From: JACRCT01 sp036504155
Lineage (GTDB): Bacteria > Myxococcota > Myxococcia > Myxococcales > UBA5297
NCBI GenBank assembly: GCA_036504155.1
Contig: DASXVQ010000005.1
Coordinates: 6,164-70,163 of the forward strand
Direction of reading: 5' to 3'
Length of the DNA stretch: 64,000 nucleotides
Shown: one piece after another, positions 1 to 8,793 of the stretch
How the letters are laid out: every line of letters starts with the position of its first letter
How positions within the stretch are numbered: the stretch's first letter is position 1
Translations under genes and position numbers: made by a program
Notes under the pieces: generated by a model
The model's database searches: none
Told to the model about the DNA's origin: nothing
The model's input: the letters and a program-made list of their open reading frames with translations, nothing else

Positions 1-1
1 G

Positions 2-3000
2 CCCGACGGCATCCCGGACGGCCCGGCCATCGCCTCGACGCTCACCTCGAGCTGGGACGAGGCGCTGCCCAGCGGCTGCGTCTATCCGCGGCCCGAGCAC
101 CGCCCGGAGGTCCACGGCGCGCCGATGACCGACTGCGCCGAGAACGCCCGCAGCTACGACCAGGTGCGTCCGGGCGTCTACGACGGCCGCTACTCCTTCG
201 GCCCGGACTTGCCCGTCGGCACCTACGTGGTCGAGGTCGTCCCGCCGCCCGGCTATCTGCTGCTGAAAGAGGAGGACCAGAACGTCGACTTCGGCGACCA
301 GTTCGTCCCGTACGGCCAGCCGTCGGCTCCGGCCTGCGTCGGCGAGGAGGGAACGGTGCCTGCCGAGCTGTCGCTCTTCCCTGGCACTCCGGCGCCCAGG
401 GCGGGCCAGCTGCGCCGCCTCTGCGACAAGAAGCAGGTCGTCGTGGCCGACACCCGGGCCACGTCCGCCGACTTCTTCCTCTTCACCGAAGTCCCGAAGG
501 CGGCGCGCATCTGGGGCCGGGTCTCCAACGACCAGACGGTCCAGATGGACGCGGGCCACCTCGGCCGCGGCGAGCACCTGGGCGCCGCGTGGATGCCGGT
601 GTCGCTCAAGGACTTCACCGGGCGCGAGCTGGTGCGCGTCTACACCGACGAATGGGGCCGCTTCAACGCGCTGGCGCCCTCGACCTTCACCGCGAACGCG
701 CCGACGCCCGCCGGCGTCTCCCCCAACATGATCGGCGTCTTCGCCAACGACCCGGGGCCCGTCCGCAACCCGGACTACGACCCGACCGACCCGAGCTCGC
801 CCGAGCTCATCACCGACCCCTTCTTCGACCCGCGCTACGCGCTCGGCTTCGGCGAGAGCTGGGAGCTCTACCCGGGCAAGACGACGCACGTCGACGCCGT
901 GGTCCGGCCCATCGCCGCGTTCGCCGGCAATCCCCTGCCCGTCGACGCCGATCTCCCCGACGGCACCCCGGTCCTGGCGATGGTCTCCGGTCCCGAGGGC
1001 GGCCCGTTCGTGCGCTCGGCGGGGGACCGCATCACCCTCACCGCGGCCGGTCCGGTCGAGGTCCCCAACCCCGACTACGACCCGACCGTGCCCACCAGCA
1101 GGAAGACCGTGGTCCGCGACTACGGCTTCGGCCGGAAGTCGGGCGAGGTCACGGTCGGCGGCGAGCCGCTCACCGGCCTCGCCTGGTCCGCCGACGGCCA
1201 CGCCGTCTCCGCGACCGTCGGTCCCAAGGTCCGCACCGGGCAGCTGCGGGTCCGCCGCGGCGACAACGGCCGCTCGACGGTCGTGGGCATCACGCTCCAC
1301 GTCGGCAACCTCACCGTGCTTCGCGCCAGCCCCGCGGGCAGCGTCCAGGACCTCATCGACACCGCGCCGGACGGCGCCCTGCTGGTGCTCTCCCCCGGTG
1401 TCTACCGCGAGAACCTCATCCTCTGGAAGCCGGTCCAGCTGCAGGGCACCGGCGCGGGCTCCACGGTCCTCGACTGCCGGGGCTTCGCGCAGGACGAGAA
1501 GATCCGCGGCGCCTGGCAGGCACGGCTGGAGGCGCTGGTGGCCTCGGGCGACGTCGCGCTGCTCCCCGGGGCGGATCCCGACCTCGCCTTCGAGCGCGGC
1601 GCCTGCGTCACCGTCGCCGCGGCGCCCGGCCGGTTCACCGCGGCGAGCCATCCGGCCATCGACGGCCTGACGCTGACCGGGGCGGCCGACACCGGCGGCG
1701 GCGTGCTCGCCTACGCCCATGCCCGGTTCCTGCGCATCTCCAACGACAAGATCGCCGGCAACCAGGGGAGCCTCGGCGGCGGCATCCGCATCGGCGCGCC
1801 CTTCGCCGACGCGGGGAACGAGGACGTGCTCGTCCGCAACTGCCACCTCCGCCAGAACGGCTCGCTCTTCGGCGCCGGCGGGGGCATCGCGGTCTACACC
1901 GGCAGCCACCGCTACCGCATCGCGGAGAACTGGATCGTCGGCAACCGCGCCCTCACCGACGGCGGCGGCGTGGCGCACCTGGGCCTGAGCCGGGATGGAC
2001 ACATCGCCCACAACGTGGTGGCGAGCAACGAGTCCGGCGGCGGGGGCGGCGGCATCTCCCTCGCCGGCGAGCGGGTCCCCGCGGGCTCTCCGGCGGGCAC
2101 GCTCAGCGAGGGCGCCGGGACGGTCTCGGTGGACGCCAACCTCATCCAGGGAAACCTGGCCGGCGGCGGCGACGGCGGCGGGCTGCTCACCCAGCGCTTC
2201 AACGGCCAGGACGTGCAGCGGGCACGGGGCGAGCGGGCGCGCTGGTGGGCGCTGTCGATCACCGGGAACGTCATCGCCAACAACGCCAGCGCCGGCGCCG
2301 GCGGCGTCGCGCTCTCGGACACCGCCGCCGCGGCGATCGTCCACGACACCATCGCCTGCAACGACTCCACCTCCACCAGCCGCGAGGCCTTCGGCGCCAG
2401 CCTGGTGCGCTCGGTCCCCCAGCCCGCGGGCGTCGTCGTCCGAGCGCACGGCGCCGGGCTGGCGGCGGCGCTGAAGCAGGCCTTCTCCGCGCCCGCGCTC
2501 GTCGACGACATCGTCTGGCAGAACCGGTCGTTCCTCTGGGACGCCGAGGCCGACCTGGGCCGGGGCGGGCTGCAGTTCTCGGCCTTCCGGGACCTCGCGG
2601 TCCTCGGCGCCGACGGCCGGCTCGACCCGCGGTCCTGCCTGCTGACGAGCACCGAGGGGACCGACCCGAGCAACCTCTCCGACGACCCGAAGCTGGTCCG
2701 GCCGTTCTTCAACAGCTACCAGGCGGCGTCCAAGGGCTCCGAGCGCGGGCACCTCGTCGCCGTCACCTTCACTCCCAACGGGGTGCGCGGCGACTACCAC
2801 CTGCTCTCGTACTCGCCCGCCGTCGGTCGCGGCGACGCCCGGGCCTTCGACACTTTCCTGGGGCTCAGGACCGAGCTCGGCGAGGACCTCGACCGGAATC
2901 CGCGGCCAGGCCCGGCCGGCTCCCGGCCCGACCTCGGCGCCGACGAGACGCCCTACGCCATCCCCACGGCCGGCGGGCCCCTGCGCCCCGAACCTCCCGA

Positions 3001-3220
3001 CGACGACCCTTCCCTGCCGGGCCGCGACGATCCGCTCGATGGACTGCAGCCGATCGTCCCCGCCGACGCCGGGCTCGAGCTTGGCTTGGGCTACGTCGGC
3101 GGCCCGCCCACCGGCTGCGGCTGCTCCGGGGCCGGCGCGGCGCCGTTCGCCGGCTGGCTCCTGGCGATGGTGATGGCGATGGCCAGCCTGGTCGCGGCGG
3201 CGAGGCGCCGGAAGGGCTGA
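2..3220 (+). CDS. Surface right-handed beta-helix protein with MYXO-CTERM-like tail (5' partial)
   Basis: The reading frame is open from base 2, so the true start lies before the window; the ATG at 125 is internal. The N-terminal part resembles carboxypeptidase-regulatory/SdrD-like beta domains (Pro-Asp-Tyr-Asp-Pro repeats near bases 770 and 1070). From about base 1330 a Ser-Val-Gln-Asp-Leu-Ile motif opens a long parallel beta-helix region rich in Gly-Gly-Gly turns and Asn ladders, ending near base 2900. The C-terminus has a Pro-rich linker, a Gly-Cys-Gly-Cys motif, a hydrophobic stretch and an Arg-Arg-Arg-Lys-Gly tail, which is the layout of MYXO-CTERM proteins, exported and anchored at the cell surface in myxobacteria. 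Binding or catalytic function is unknown; beta-helix proteins are often polysaccharide-active or adhesive. It converges on the next gene with a 7-bp gap. Confidence 0.8.
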   Translation, partial: PDGIPDGPAIASTLTSSWDEALPSGCVYPRPEHRPEVHGAPMTDCAENARSYDQVRPGVYDGRYSFGPDLPVGTYVVEVVPPPGYLLLKEEDQNVDFGDQFVPYGQPSAPACVGEEGTVPAELSLFPGTPAPRAGQLRRLCDKKQVVVADTRATSADFFLFTEVPKAARIWGRVSNDQTVQMDAGHLGRGEHLGAAWMPVSLKDFTGRELVRVYTDEWGRFNALAPSTFTANAPTPAGVSPNMIGVFANDPGPVRNPDYDPTDPSSPELITDPFFDPRYALGFGESWELYPGKTTHVDAVVRPIAAFAGNPLPVDADLPDGTPVLAMVSGPEGGPFVRSAGDRITLTAAGPVEVPNPDYDPTVPTSRKTVVRDYGFGRKSGEVTVGGEPLTGLAWSADGHAVSATVGPKVRTGQLRVRRGDNGRSTVVGITLHVGNLTVLRASPAGSVQDLIDTAPDGALLVLSPGVYRENLILWKPVQLQGTGAGSTVLDCRGFAQDEKIRGAWQARLEALVASGDVALLPGADPDLAFERGACVTVAAAPGRFTAASHPAIDGLTLTGAADTGGGVLAYAHARFLRISNDKIAGNQGSLGGGIRIGAPFADAGNEDVLVRNCHLRQNGSLFGAGGGIAVYTGSHRYRIAENWIVGNRALTDGGGVAHLGLSRDGHIAHNVVASNESGGGGGGISLAGERVPAGSPAGTLSEGAGTVSVDANLIQGNLAGGGDGGGLLTQRFNGQDVQRARGERARWWALSITGNVIANNASAGAGGVALSDTAAAAIVHDTIACNDSTSTSREAFGASLVRSVPQPAGVVVRAHGAGLAAALKQAFSAPALVDDIVWQNRSFLWDAEADLGRGGLQFSAFRDLAVLGADGRLDPRSCLLTSTEGTDPSNLSDDPKLVRPFFNSYQAASKGSERGHLVAVTFTPNGVRGDYHLLSYSPAVGRGDARAFDTFLGLRTELGEDLDRNPRPGPAGSRPDLGADETPYAIPTAGGPLRPEPPDDDPSLPGRDDPLDGLQPIVPADAGLELGLGYVGGPPTGCGCSGAGAAPFAGWLLAMVMAMASLVAAARRRKG

Positions 3221-3227
3221 AAGCGCT

Positions 3228-3896
3228 TCAGGGCGCCATGCGGTCGGGGTCGACGGGCACGCCGAAGCGGACCTGGTCGAAGGTGGTCCGCTCGACGACC
3301 TCGCCGTTCTCGCGCGTCTCGATGGACAGCGGGGTCAGGGTCTCGAGTTGGATGGCCATCTGGCCCTGCAGCCGGTCGGTGTCGGCGTAGCGCAGGAGCG
3401 CGTCGGTCCCGCGGATCTGCAGGTCGACCTCGTCCCAGCGCTCCAGCACCTTCTGCAGCTCGGGCAGGAACCCGGCGGTGCGCAGGTCCTTGCCGCGCAG
3501 CGAGCGCAGGATCCCGTCGGACACGTTCTTGTGCAGCTTGAACGCCCCGAGGATTCCCGGCGGCTTGATGGTCACCCGGTTGCCTTCGCGCAGCAGCGTC
3601 GTCCCGGCCCCGTAGCCGTCCTCGACGTCCATCCGCAGGAGGCCCTCGGCGGTCCACAGGCAGCGCGAGCGCACCCACTGCTCCTCGGAGCCCTTGCGCT
3701 CCCAGCGCACCTGGACCCAGGAGGCGGTCTTGGTCTGCTGGACGAGGCGCTCGAGGCGCCCCCTGAGCTCCGCCGCGCCTTCGGCCTGCGCCGGGACCGG
3801 CCCCGGCGGCTGCGCCCGCGACACCGAACCCGCCATCAGCGCCCACAGCCCAACCAGCCAGAGCGCGCCGCGCCCTCCCCGCCCCCGCACGACCAT
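3228..3896 (-). CDS. Exported LolA-like outer-membrane lipoprotein-sorting protein
   Basis: A 222-residue protein with an N-terminal signal peptide (Arg-rich start, hydrophobic LVGLWALMAG, likely cleavage after SRA). The body has the pattern of the LolA/LppX fold: a helical segment with Gln-Thr-Lys-Thr, then alternating beta strands, including a Trp-Val-Gln-Val-Arg-Trp strand and a C-terminal strand ending Phe-Asp-Gln-Val-Arg-Phe. LolA-like proteins carry lipoproteins or other lipids across the periplasm. This one is short and lacks an obvious partner (no LolCDE nearby), so the substrate is unknown. The start ATG at 3896 is chosen because it gives a well-formed signal peptide. Confidence 0.6.
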   Translation of the reverse strand: MVVRGRGGRGALWLVGLWALMAGSVSRAQPPGPVPAQAEGAAELRGRLERLVQQTKTASWVQVRWERKGSEEQWVRSRCLWTAEGLLRMDVEDGYGAGTTLLREGNRVTIKPPGILGAFKLHKNVSDGILRSLRGKDLRTAGFLPELQKVLERWDEVDLQIRGTDALLRYADTDRLQGQMAIQLETLTPLSIETRENGEVVERTTFDQVRFGVPVDPDRMAP

Positions 3897-4136
3897 CGCG
3901 ACCCCCGCGTCCTAGCTGTGACGTAAGGGCTGCCGCCCCGCCGGGCCACCCGCCTTGGATGGGCCATCCGCCTGCTCCGCCCCCTGCTTGCACTTGGAGA
4001 ACCTCGGCCGGAACGCCGAATTCCTCCTCGGGAGGCCTCCTCGGCCTTCGACTCGGAGGAGGTCGGCTGCGGGCGGGCGGGCGCGCTCGGCGCCGCCCCC
4101 TCGTCCGGGGCAGGCGAGACGGGGGATGCCGGGCGC

Positions 4137-7100
4137 TCAGCGCGCTGCGGGCGCGGAGAGCGGCGTGAGCGCGAACCGGTCGAGCCGCATGCCGGCCTCG
4201 CGCTGCGCCTCGTCCAGCATCGCCGAGGGATCGCTGCGCCACAGGTCCGGGGCGAGCGGCGAGAGCGTCAGCAGCAGCCCGTCGCCGGCGGCCAGGGTCT
4301 CGCCGCGCGCGCCCAGCAGCCCCACCGCGCGGACCTCGTCGGCCAGGTCGACCACCTGCAACAGGCGCCCGCTGGGCACCTCCCACAGCCGCACGGTGCT
4401 GTCCGAGGCGCCGCCGGTGGCCAGGCGCGTGCCGTCCTTCGAGAAGGAGAGCGCGCGGGGCGCGTCGTGGTGGCCCGCCAGCGTCGCCCTCAGCTCGAAG
4501 GTGGCGCCGTCGTAGAGCTCGACGACCATCCGCTGGCTGCCCACCGCCAGGAGCTTGCCGTCCGGCGAGAAGGCCAGGGCCCGCGCCCGGTCGGAGAGCG
4601 TCAGGACGCGGCGCTCGGCGAGGGTGGCCAGGTCCCACAGCCGCACCGCCTTGTCGCGCCCGCCGGTGGCCAGGGTCTTGCCGTCCGGGGAGTAGGCCAG
4701 GGCGCCGACGCCCCCGGCGTTGCCGGGCAGCGTCCCCAGCTTGGCGCCGTCGGCGGGGCTCCACAGGCGCACCGCGCCGTCCAGGCCGGCGGTGGCGAGC
4801 TGCCGGCCGTCCGGAGAGAGCGCGGCGCACATCGTCGCGCCCGCGCCGGGGTCCGAGCTCTGCCATCCGCCCAGGAGCTGCTGGCCGTCGGGGCTCCAGT
4901 GCCGCGCCACGCCGTCCCGCGCCACGCTCAGCGCCGTCCCGTCCGGCGCGAAGGCGGCGAACACCACCTCCGCCTCGTGCGCCTGCCAGGCGCCGGCCGA
5001 GCGCCGCTGCTCCAGGTCCCACAGCCGCAGCGACCGGTCCCGCCCGCCGGTGAGCAGCAGCCTGCCGTCGGGCGAAGGGGCCAGCGTGGTCAGGGTGGCC
5101 CGGTGGCCGGGCAGGTGCGCCAGCCGGGGCCGCTCGGCGATCTCCCAGAGGTTGATGCGCTGGTCCACGCCGGCCGAGGCGAGCAGCTTGCCGTCGGGGC
5201 TGAAAGTAACGCTGCGGATCTGCCCCTCGTGGCCGCGCAGCACCGCCGCCTTCTCCGCGGCCCCCGCGTCCCACAGCTCGACGACCTCGCCGCGCCCCAC
5301 CGCCAAGAGCGCCTCTCCCCCGCCGCCGAAACGGACGGCGAGCCCTCGGGGCTGGCCGTCGCCCAGGCTGATGAGCGTGTCCTCGTCGCGGATGGACGGG
5401 TCCCAGAACTTCACCGTCCGGTCGTTCCCCAGGATCCACACCGCTCCCGTGGGCGAGACGACCAGCGAGGCCACCCCGCCCTCGTGCCCGCGCAGCCGCT
5501 CGGCGACCCGCCGGTGGGCCACGTCCCAGACCAGCACGTCCTCGCCCAGCCCCGCCGCCACCAGCCGCCCGCCGTCCGCCGAGAAGGCGATGCGCTCGGG
5601 GTAGCTCTCCACGTCCTCGGGAGGGGTGAGCACCGCGACGCTCTCCCCGCTTCCCGTCGCCCACAGGCGCACCGTCCGGTCGCGGGAGGCCGAGGCCAAG
5701 AGCTTGCCGTCCGGGGCGAAGGCGAGCGCGGTCACCGTGTCGGCGTGCCCGCCCAGCGCCACCGGCTCGGCGGTGCCGTCGGGCCTCCACAGGCGCACCG
5801 CCTTGCCGTCGCCGTGGGCCAGGGTCTTGCCGTCGGGAGACCAGGCCACCGCCATCGCCATCCCCGCGGCCGGCCGCTGGGCCACCTCCCGGCCGTCGGC
5901 GACGCTCCACACGCGCACCGTGCGGTCCAGGCCCACCGTCGCCAGCCGCGTCCCGTCGGGCGAGAAGCGCACGCTCTCCACCGCGGCGCTGTGCCCGGAC
6001 AGCGTCGCGCGGTGGCGGGCCATGCCCAGCTGCCGCGCGGTCCACAGCGTCGACTGCAGCGAGGCCATCGCCGGGTCGCCCTCGCGCGAGAGCGCCGCCC
6101 GGGGGTCGGCGAAGCTGCCCAGCGGGTTGTAGCGGCTGTCGCGCAGGGCCGCGGCGGCGTAGACGCGCGCGCCCAGGAAGTCGTGCTCGGCGGCCAGGCG
6201 CGCCGCCTTCTCGGCGTAGGCCTCGGACATGTCCCAGTGGACGCGGCGCTCGGCCTCGGTCGCCTGCCGCCAGGCCGCGGTCAGCGCCGCCAGGAAGGCG
6301 ATGCCGGCGACGACCAGGACGGTCGCCAGCGCGCTGACGGCCTTGTTCCTGCGCACGAAGCGCCGGGCCAGCTCGACCTTGGAGTAGGCGTAGGCGGAGA
6401 CCCGCCGGCCCTCCATGTAGGCGTTGATCTCCTCCAGCAGCTCCTTGGCGCTGCGGTAGCGGCCGTGGGTCTGGGGGAAGAGCGCCTTCTCGGCGACCGC
6501 GGCCAGCTCCGGCGGCGCCTCCGGCTCGAGCTTGCGGACGCGGACCAGCTCCTCCTTGCCCTCGCCGTAGCGCTGGACCTTGAGCAGCGCCTCGACCCCG
6601 TGGCGGCCCCCGAAGGGCGGCTTGCCGGTGAGCAGCTCGTAGAGGACCGCGCCCAGCGAGTAGACGTCGCTGTGCTCGTCCACGCGCTCCAGGTCGCCGA
6701 AGGCCTGCTCGGGCGGCATGTACTCCGGGGTGCCCAGCGCCGCGCCCTCGACCGTCTCGCCCGCCGCCGCGTCGCGCAGGACCTCCATCTGCCGGGCGAA
6801 GCGCCGGTCCTCGCGCTCGGCGGAGCCCTTGATCTTGGCGAGGCCCCAGTCGAGCAGGACCGTCTCGTTGAACTCGCCGATCATCACGTTGTGGGGCTTG
6901 AGGTCCCGGTGGAGCACGCCGCGGCTGTGGGCGAAGGCCACCGCCGCGCACAGGTCGCCGAAGTGGTGCAGGAAGCGCAGGCGCCCGGCGACGTCGGTGC
7001 AGGAGCGCAGCGCGACGGCCAGCGTGCGGCCGCGCACCACGCGCATGGAGTAGTAGAGCGTCCCGTCGGGCCGGCGGCCGACCTCGTAGACCGGGACGAT

Positions 7101-7703
7101 CGACGGGTGCTCGAGCTGCGCGGTCAGGCGCGCCTCGCGCAGGAAGCGGGCGCTGGCGGTCTGGGTGTCGGAGGCGGAGCCGCCGGGCCCCTCGGCGCCG
7201 ACCAGCAGCTCCTTGAGCGCCACCTCGCGGCCGACGTGGTCGTCGAAGCCGACCAGGACCCGGCCGATGCCGCCGCGGCCCAGCTCGCCGCGGATCTCGT
7301 AGCGGCCCGGCGCCTCGGGCGTCACCGGCGAGGAGTCGTCGTCCGCCGCGTGCAGCGCCGCGCTCTCCGGCCGGTGCAGCGTCGGCTCGGAGGCGCGCGG
7401 GAGCGTGCCCTCGACGCGCAGCACGTCGGCCAGGCTCTCGGCGATGACCCGCGCCCCGCCCATGGCCTCGGCGGCGGCGTGGACGTCGCCCCCGTGGGCC
7501 TTCACCAAGAGCTCGACGTTGCGGTCGAGCAGGGCCAGGTCGGCCTCGCCGAGCGCGGCGCGCTTGAGCACCTGCAGCCGCAGCCCGGCGGCGGAGGGAT
7601 CCCAGGCCCGCCCGGCCTCCTGCAGCACCCCCCGGTCCACCAGCCCCAGCTGCAGCGCCTGCAGGCAGAACAGCAGCTCGCGCTCGATCTCGGGGGCGCT
7701 CAC
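4137..7703 (-). CDS. Membrane Ser/Thr protein kinase with WD40 propellers
   Basis: A 1188-residue Hanks-type kinase. The kinase domain runs from about residue 134 (Gly-rich loop GELGRGGIGRV) to 430; the catalytic loop is HRDLKPHN at 265-272, the metal motif is DWG (285-287) instead of DFG, and the activation segment ends GTPEYMPPEQ. One membrane span follows (about 455-477). The C-terminal half has about 13-14 WD40 repeats, recognisable by FSPDG...LWD patterns, enough for two seven-bladed propellers that should lie outside the cytoplasm. The GTG start at 7703 overlaps the stop of the upstream gene (GTGA), implying translational coupling; reading further upstream would only run into that gene. 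It probably senses an envelope signal or assembles proteins through the propellers, but no substrate can be named. Confidence 0.88.
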   Translation of the reverse strand: MSAPEIERELLFCLQALQLGLVDRGVLQEAGRAWDPSAAGLRLQVLKRAALGEADLALLDRNVELLVKAHGGDVHAAAEAMGGARVIAESLADVLRVEGTLPRASEPTLHRPESAALHAADDDSSPVTPEAPGRYEIRGELGRGGIGRVLVGFDDHVGREVALKELLVGAEGPGGSASDTQTASARFLREARLTAQLEHPSIVPVYEVGRRPDGTLYYSMRVVRGRTLAVALRSCTDVAGRLRFLHHFGDLCAAVAFAHSRGVLHRDLKPHNVMIGEFNETVLLDWGLAKIKGSAEREDRRFARQMEVLRDAAAGETVEGAALGTPEYMPPEQAFGDLERVDEHSDVYSLGAVLYELLTGKPPFGGRHGVEALLKVQRYGEGKEELVRVRKLEPEAPPELAAVAEKALFPQTHGRYRSAKELLEEINAYMEGRRVSAYAYSKVELARRFVRRNKAVSALATVLVVAGIAFLAALTAAWRQATEAERRVHWDMSEAYAEKAARLAAEHDFLGARVYAAAALRDSRYNPLGSFADPRAALSREGDPAMASLQSTLWTARQLGMARHRATLSGHSAAVESVRFSPDGTRLATVGLDRTVRVWSVADGREVAQRPAAGMAMAVAWSPDGKTLAHGDGKAVRLWRPDGTAEPVALGGHADTVTALAFAPDGKLLASASRDRTVRLWATGSGESVAVLTPPEDVESYPERIAFSADGGRLVAAGLGEDVLVWDVAHRRVAERLRGHEGGVASLVVSPTGAVWILGNDRTVKFWDPSIRDEDTLISLGDGQPRGLAVRFGGGGEALLAVGRGEVVELWDAGAAEKAAVLRGHEGQIRSVTFSPDGKLLASAGVDQRINLWEIAERPRLAHLPGHRATLTTLAPSPDGRLLLTGGRDRSLRLWDLEQRRSAGAWQAHEAEVVFAAFAPDGTALSVARDGVARHWSPDGQQLLGGWQSSDPGAGATMCAALSPDGRQLATAGLDGAVRLWSPADGAKLGTLPGNAGGVGALAYSPDGKTLATGGRDKAVRLWDLATLAERRVLTLSDRARALAFSPDGKLLAVGSQRMVVELYDGATFELRATLAGHHDAPRALSFSKDGTRLATGGASDSTVRLWEVPSGRLLQVVDLADEVRAVGLLGARGETLAAGDGLLLTLSPLAPDLWRSDPSAMLDEAQREAGMRLDRFALTPLSAPAAR

Positions 7704-8191
7704 GACCGCGACGGCCCGGGATAGAGCAGCGCGTCGAGCACCAGCCCCGCGTCGGGCGCGAGCTCGCCGGGGTGCAGCAGGCGGCTGAGCAGGCTCGTCA
7801 GCACCCGGTCGGCGGCGACCTCGACGCTCGCGGGGTCGGCGGCGGACAGGGTCGCCAGCGCGCGGGCGGTCAGCCCCATCTCGGAGAAGCCGATGGCGAC
7901 GTTGAGCCGCGTCGCCTCGTCCGCGGCCGGCAGCGCCGCGGCGATGGAGTCCAGGCAGGCGGCGCGGGTGACGAGCTCCTCCGGGTCGGTGGGCAGCGGC
8001 TCGGGGACCGCCGTGGCGGGCCAGATGCGGGCGAGCGAGGCGCCGCGCGACTCCGCCGGCAGCTGGTGCAGCCACAGCACCAGGCGGCGGGTGCAGACGC
8101 GGCAGAAGCGCCGGCCGTCGGCGGCCCCGTCCGGCCGCAGGATGACCTGCGAGCCGCCCCGTCCTCCACAGACCCAGCACTCCACGCTCAT
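7700..8191 (-). CDS. Hypothetical protein with N-terminal paired-cysteine motif, coupled to the kinase
   Basis: A 163-residue soluble protein. The N-terminus has Cys-Trp-Val-Cys at 5-8 and a Cys-Arg-Val-Cys pair about 22 residues later, which could form a small zinc ribbon. The rest is Ala/Leu-rich and probably helical, with no recognised domain. The last codon and stop overlap the start of the WD40 kinase by 4 bp, so the two are almost certainly co-translated and the protein may be a partner or adaptor of the kinase. It lies 22 bp after apt in the same orientation. Function is unknown. Confidence 0.7.
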   Translation of the reverse strand: MSVECWVCGGRGGSQVILRPDGAADGRRFCRVCTRRLVLWLHQLPAESRGASLARIWPATAVPEPLPTDPEELVTRAACLDSIAAALPAADEATRLNVAIGFSEMGLTARALATLSAADPASVEVAADRVLTSLLSRLLHPGELAPDAGLVLDALLYPGPSRS

Positions 8192-8213
8192 GCGAGGTCC
8201 CCGGCCGGAAGGC

Positions 8214-8732
8214 CTAGTACTGGATGAGCGAGAAGACCTTGTCCTCGCCCAGCCGCTTGCGCCCGGAGAGGAAGCCCAGCTCGACGACGAAGGCGAACTC
8301 GGCCACCTGCCCGCCCACCTTGCCCACCAGGCGCCCCGCGGCCTCGGCGGTGCCGCCGGTGGCCAGCAGGTCGTCGATGATCAGCACCCGGTTGCCCGGC
8401 GCGACGGCGTCCACGTGCATCTCCAGCGAGTCCTTGCCGTACTCCAGCGCGTACTCCTCGCGCACGCTCTTCCAGGGCAGCTTGCCGGGCTTGCGCACGA
8501 TGACCAGGCCCGCGCCCAGGGCGTAGGCGAGCGCGCTGCCGAAGAGGAAGCCGCGCGACTCGATGGCCAGGATCTTGTCGATCTTCCGGGAGCGGTAGCG
8601 CTCCACCAGGGCGTCGATGATCTCCTTGAACGCCTGGGGGTGCGCCAGCACCGGGGTGATGTCCTTGAAGACGATCCCCTTCTTCGGGAAGTCGGGGACG
8701 TCGCGGACGAGGCTGCGGACGAGGTCGGTCAT
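8214..8732 (-). CDS. apt: Adenine phosphoribosyltransferase
   Basis: A 172-residue enzyme of normal family length that converts adenine and PRPP to AMP in purine salvage, in the cytosol. Typical Apt features are the N-terminal IRDVPDFP-like segment (here VRDVPDFPKKGIVFKDITP), the ESRGFLFG loop, the RKPGKLP hood motif and the PRPP-binding loop IIDDLLATGGTA. The ATG at 8732 is preferred over an upstream in-frame ATG at 8783 because GGAGAG lies just before it and homologues begin at this point. It is the first gene of an apparent operon with the Cys-pair protein and the WD40 kinase. Confidence 0.95.
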   Translation of the reverse strand: MTDLVRSLVRDVPDFPKKGIVFKDITPVLAHPQAFKEIIDALVERYRSRKIDKILAIESRGFLFGSALAYALGAGLVIVRKPGKLPWKSVREEYALEYGKDSLEMHVDAVAPGNRVLIIDDLLATGGTAEAAGRLVGKVGGQVAEFAFVVELGFLSGRKRLGEDKVFSLIQY

Positions 8733-8793
8733 CGGTGGTTCTCTCCACGGTCCTTGGGCTGAAGAAGGCGTGAAGACTAGCACGCCACCGACG

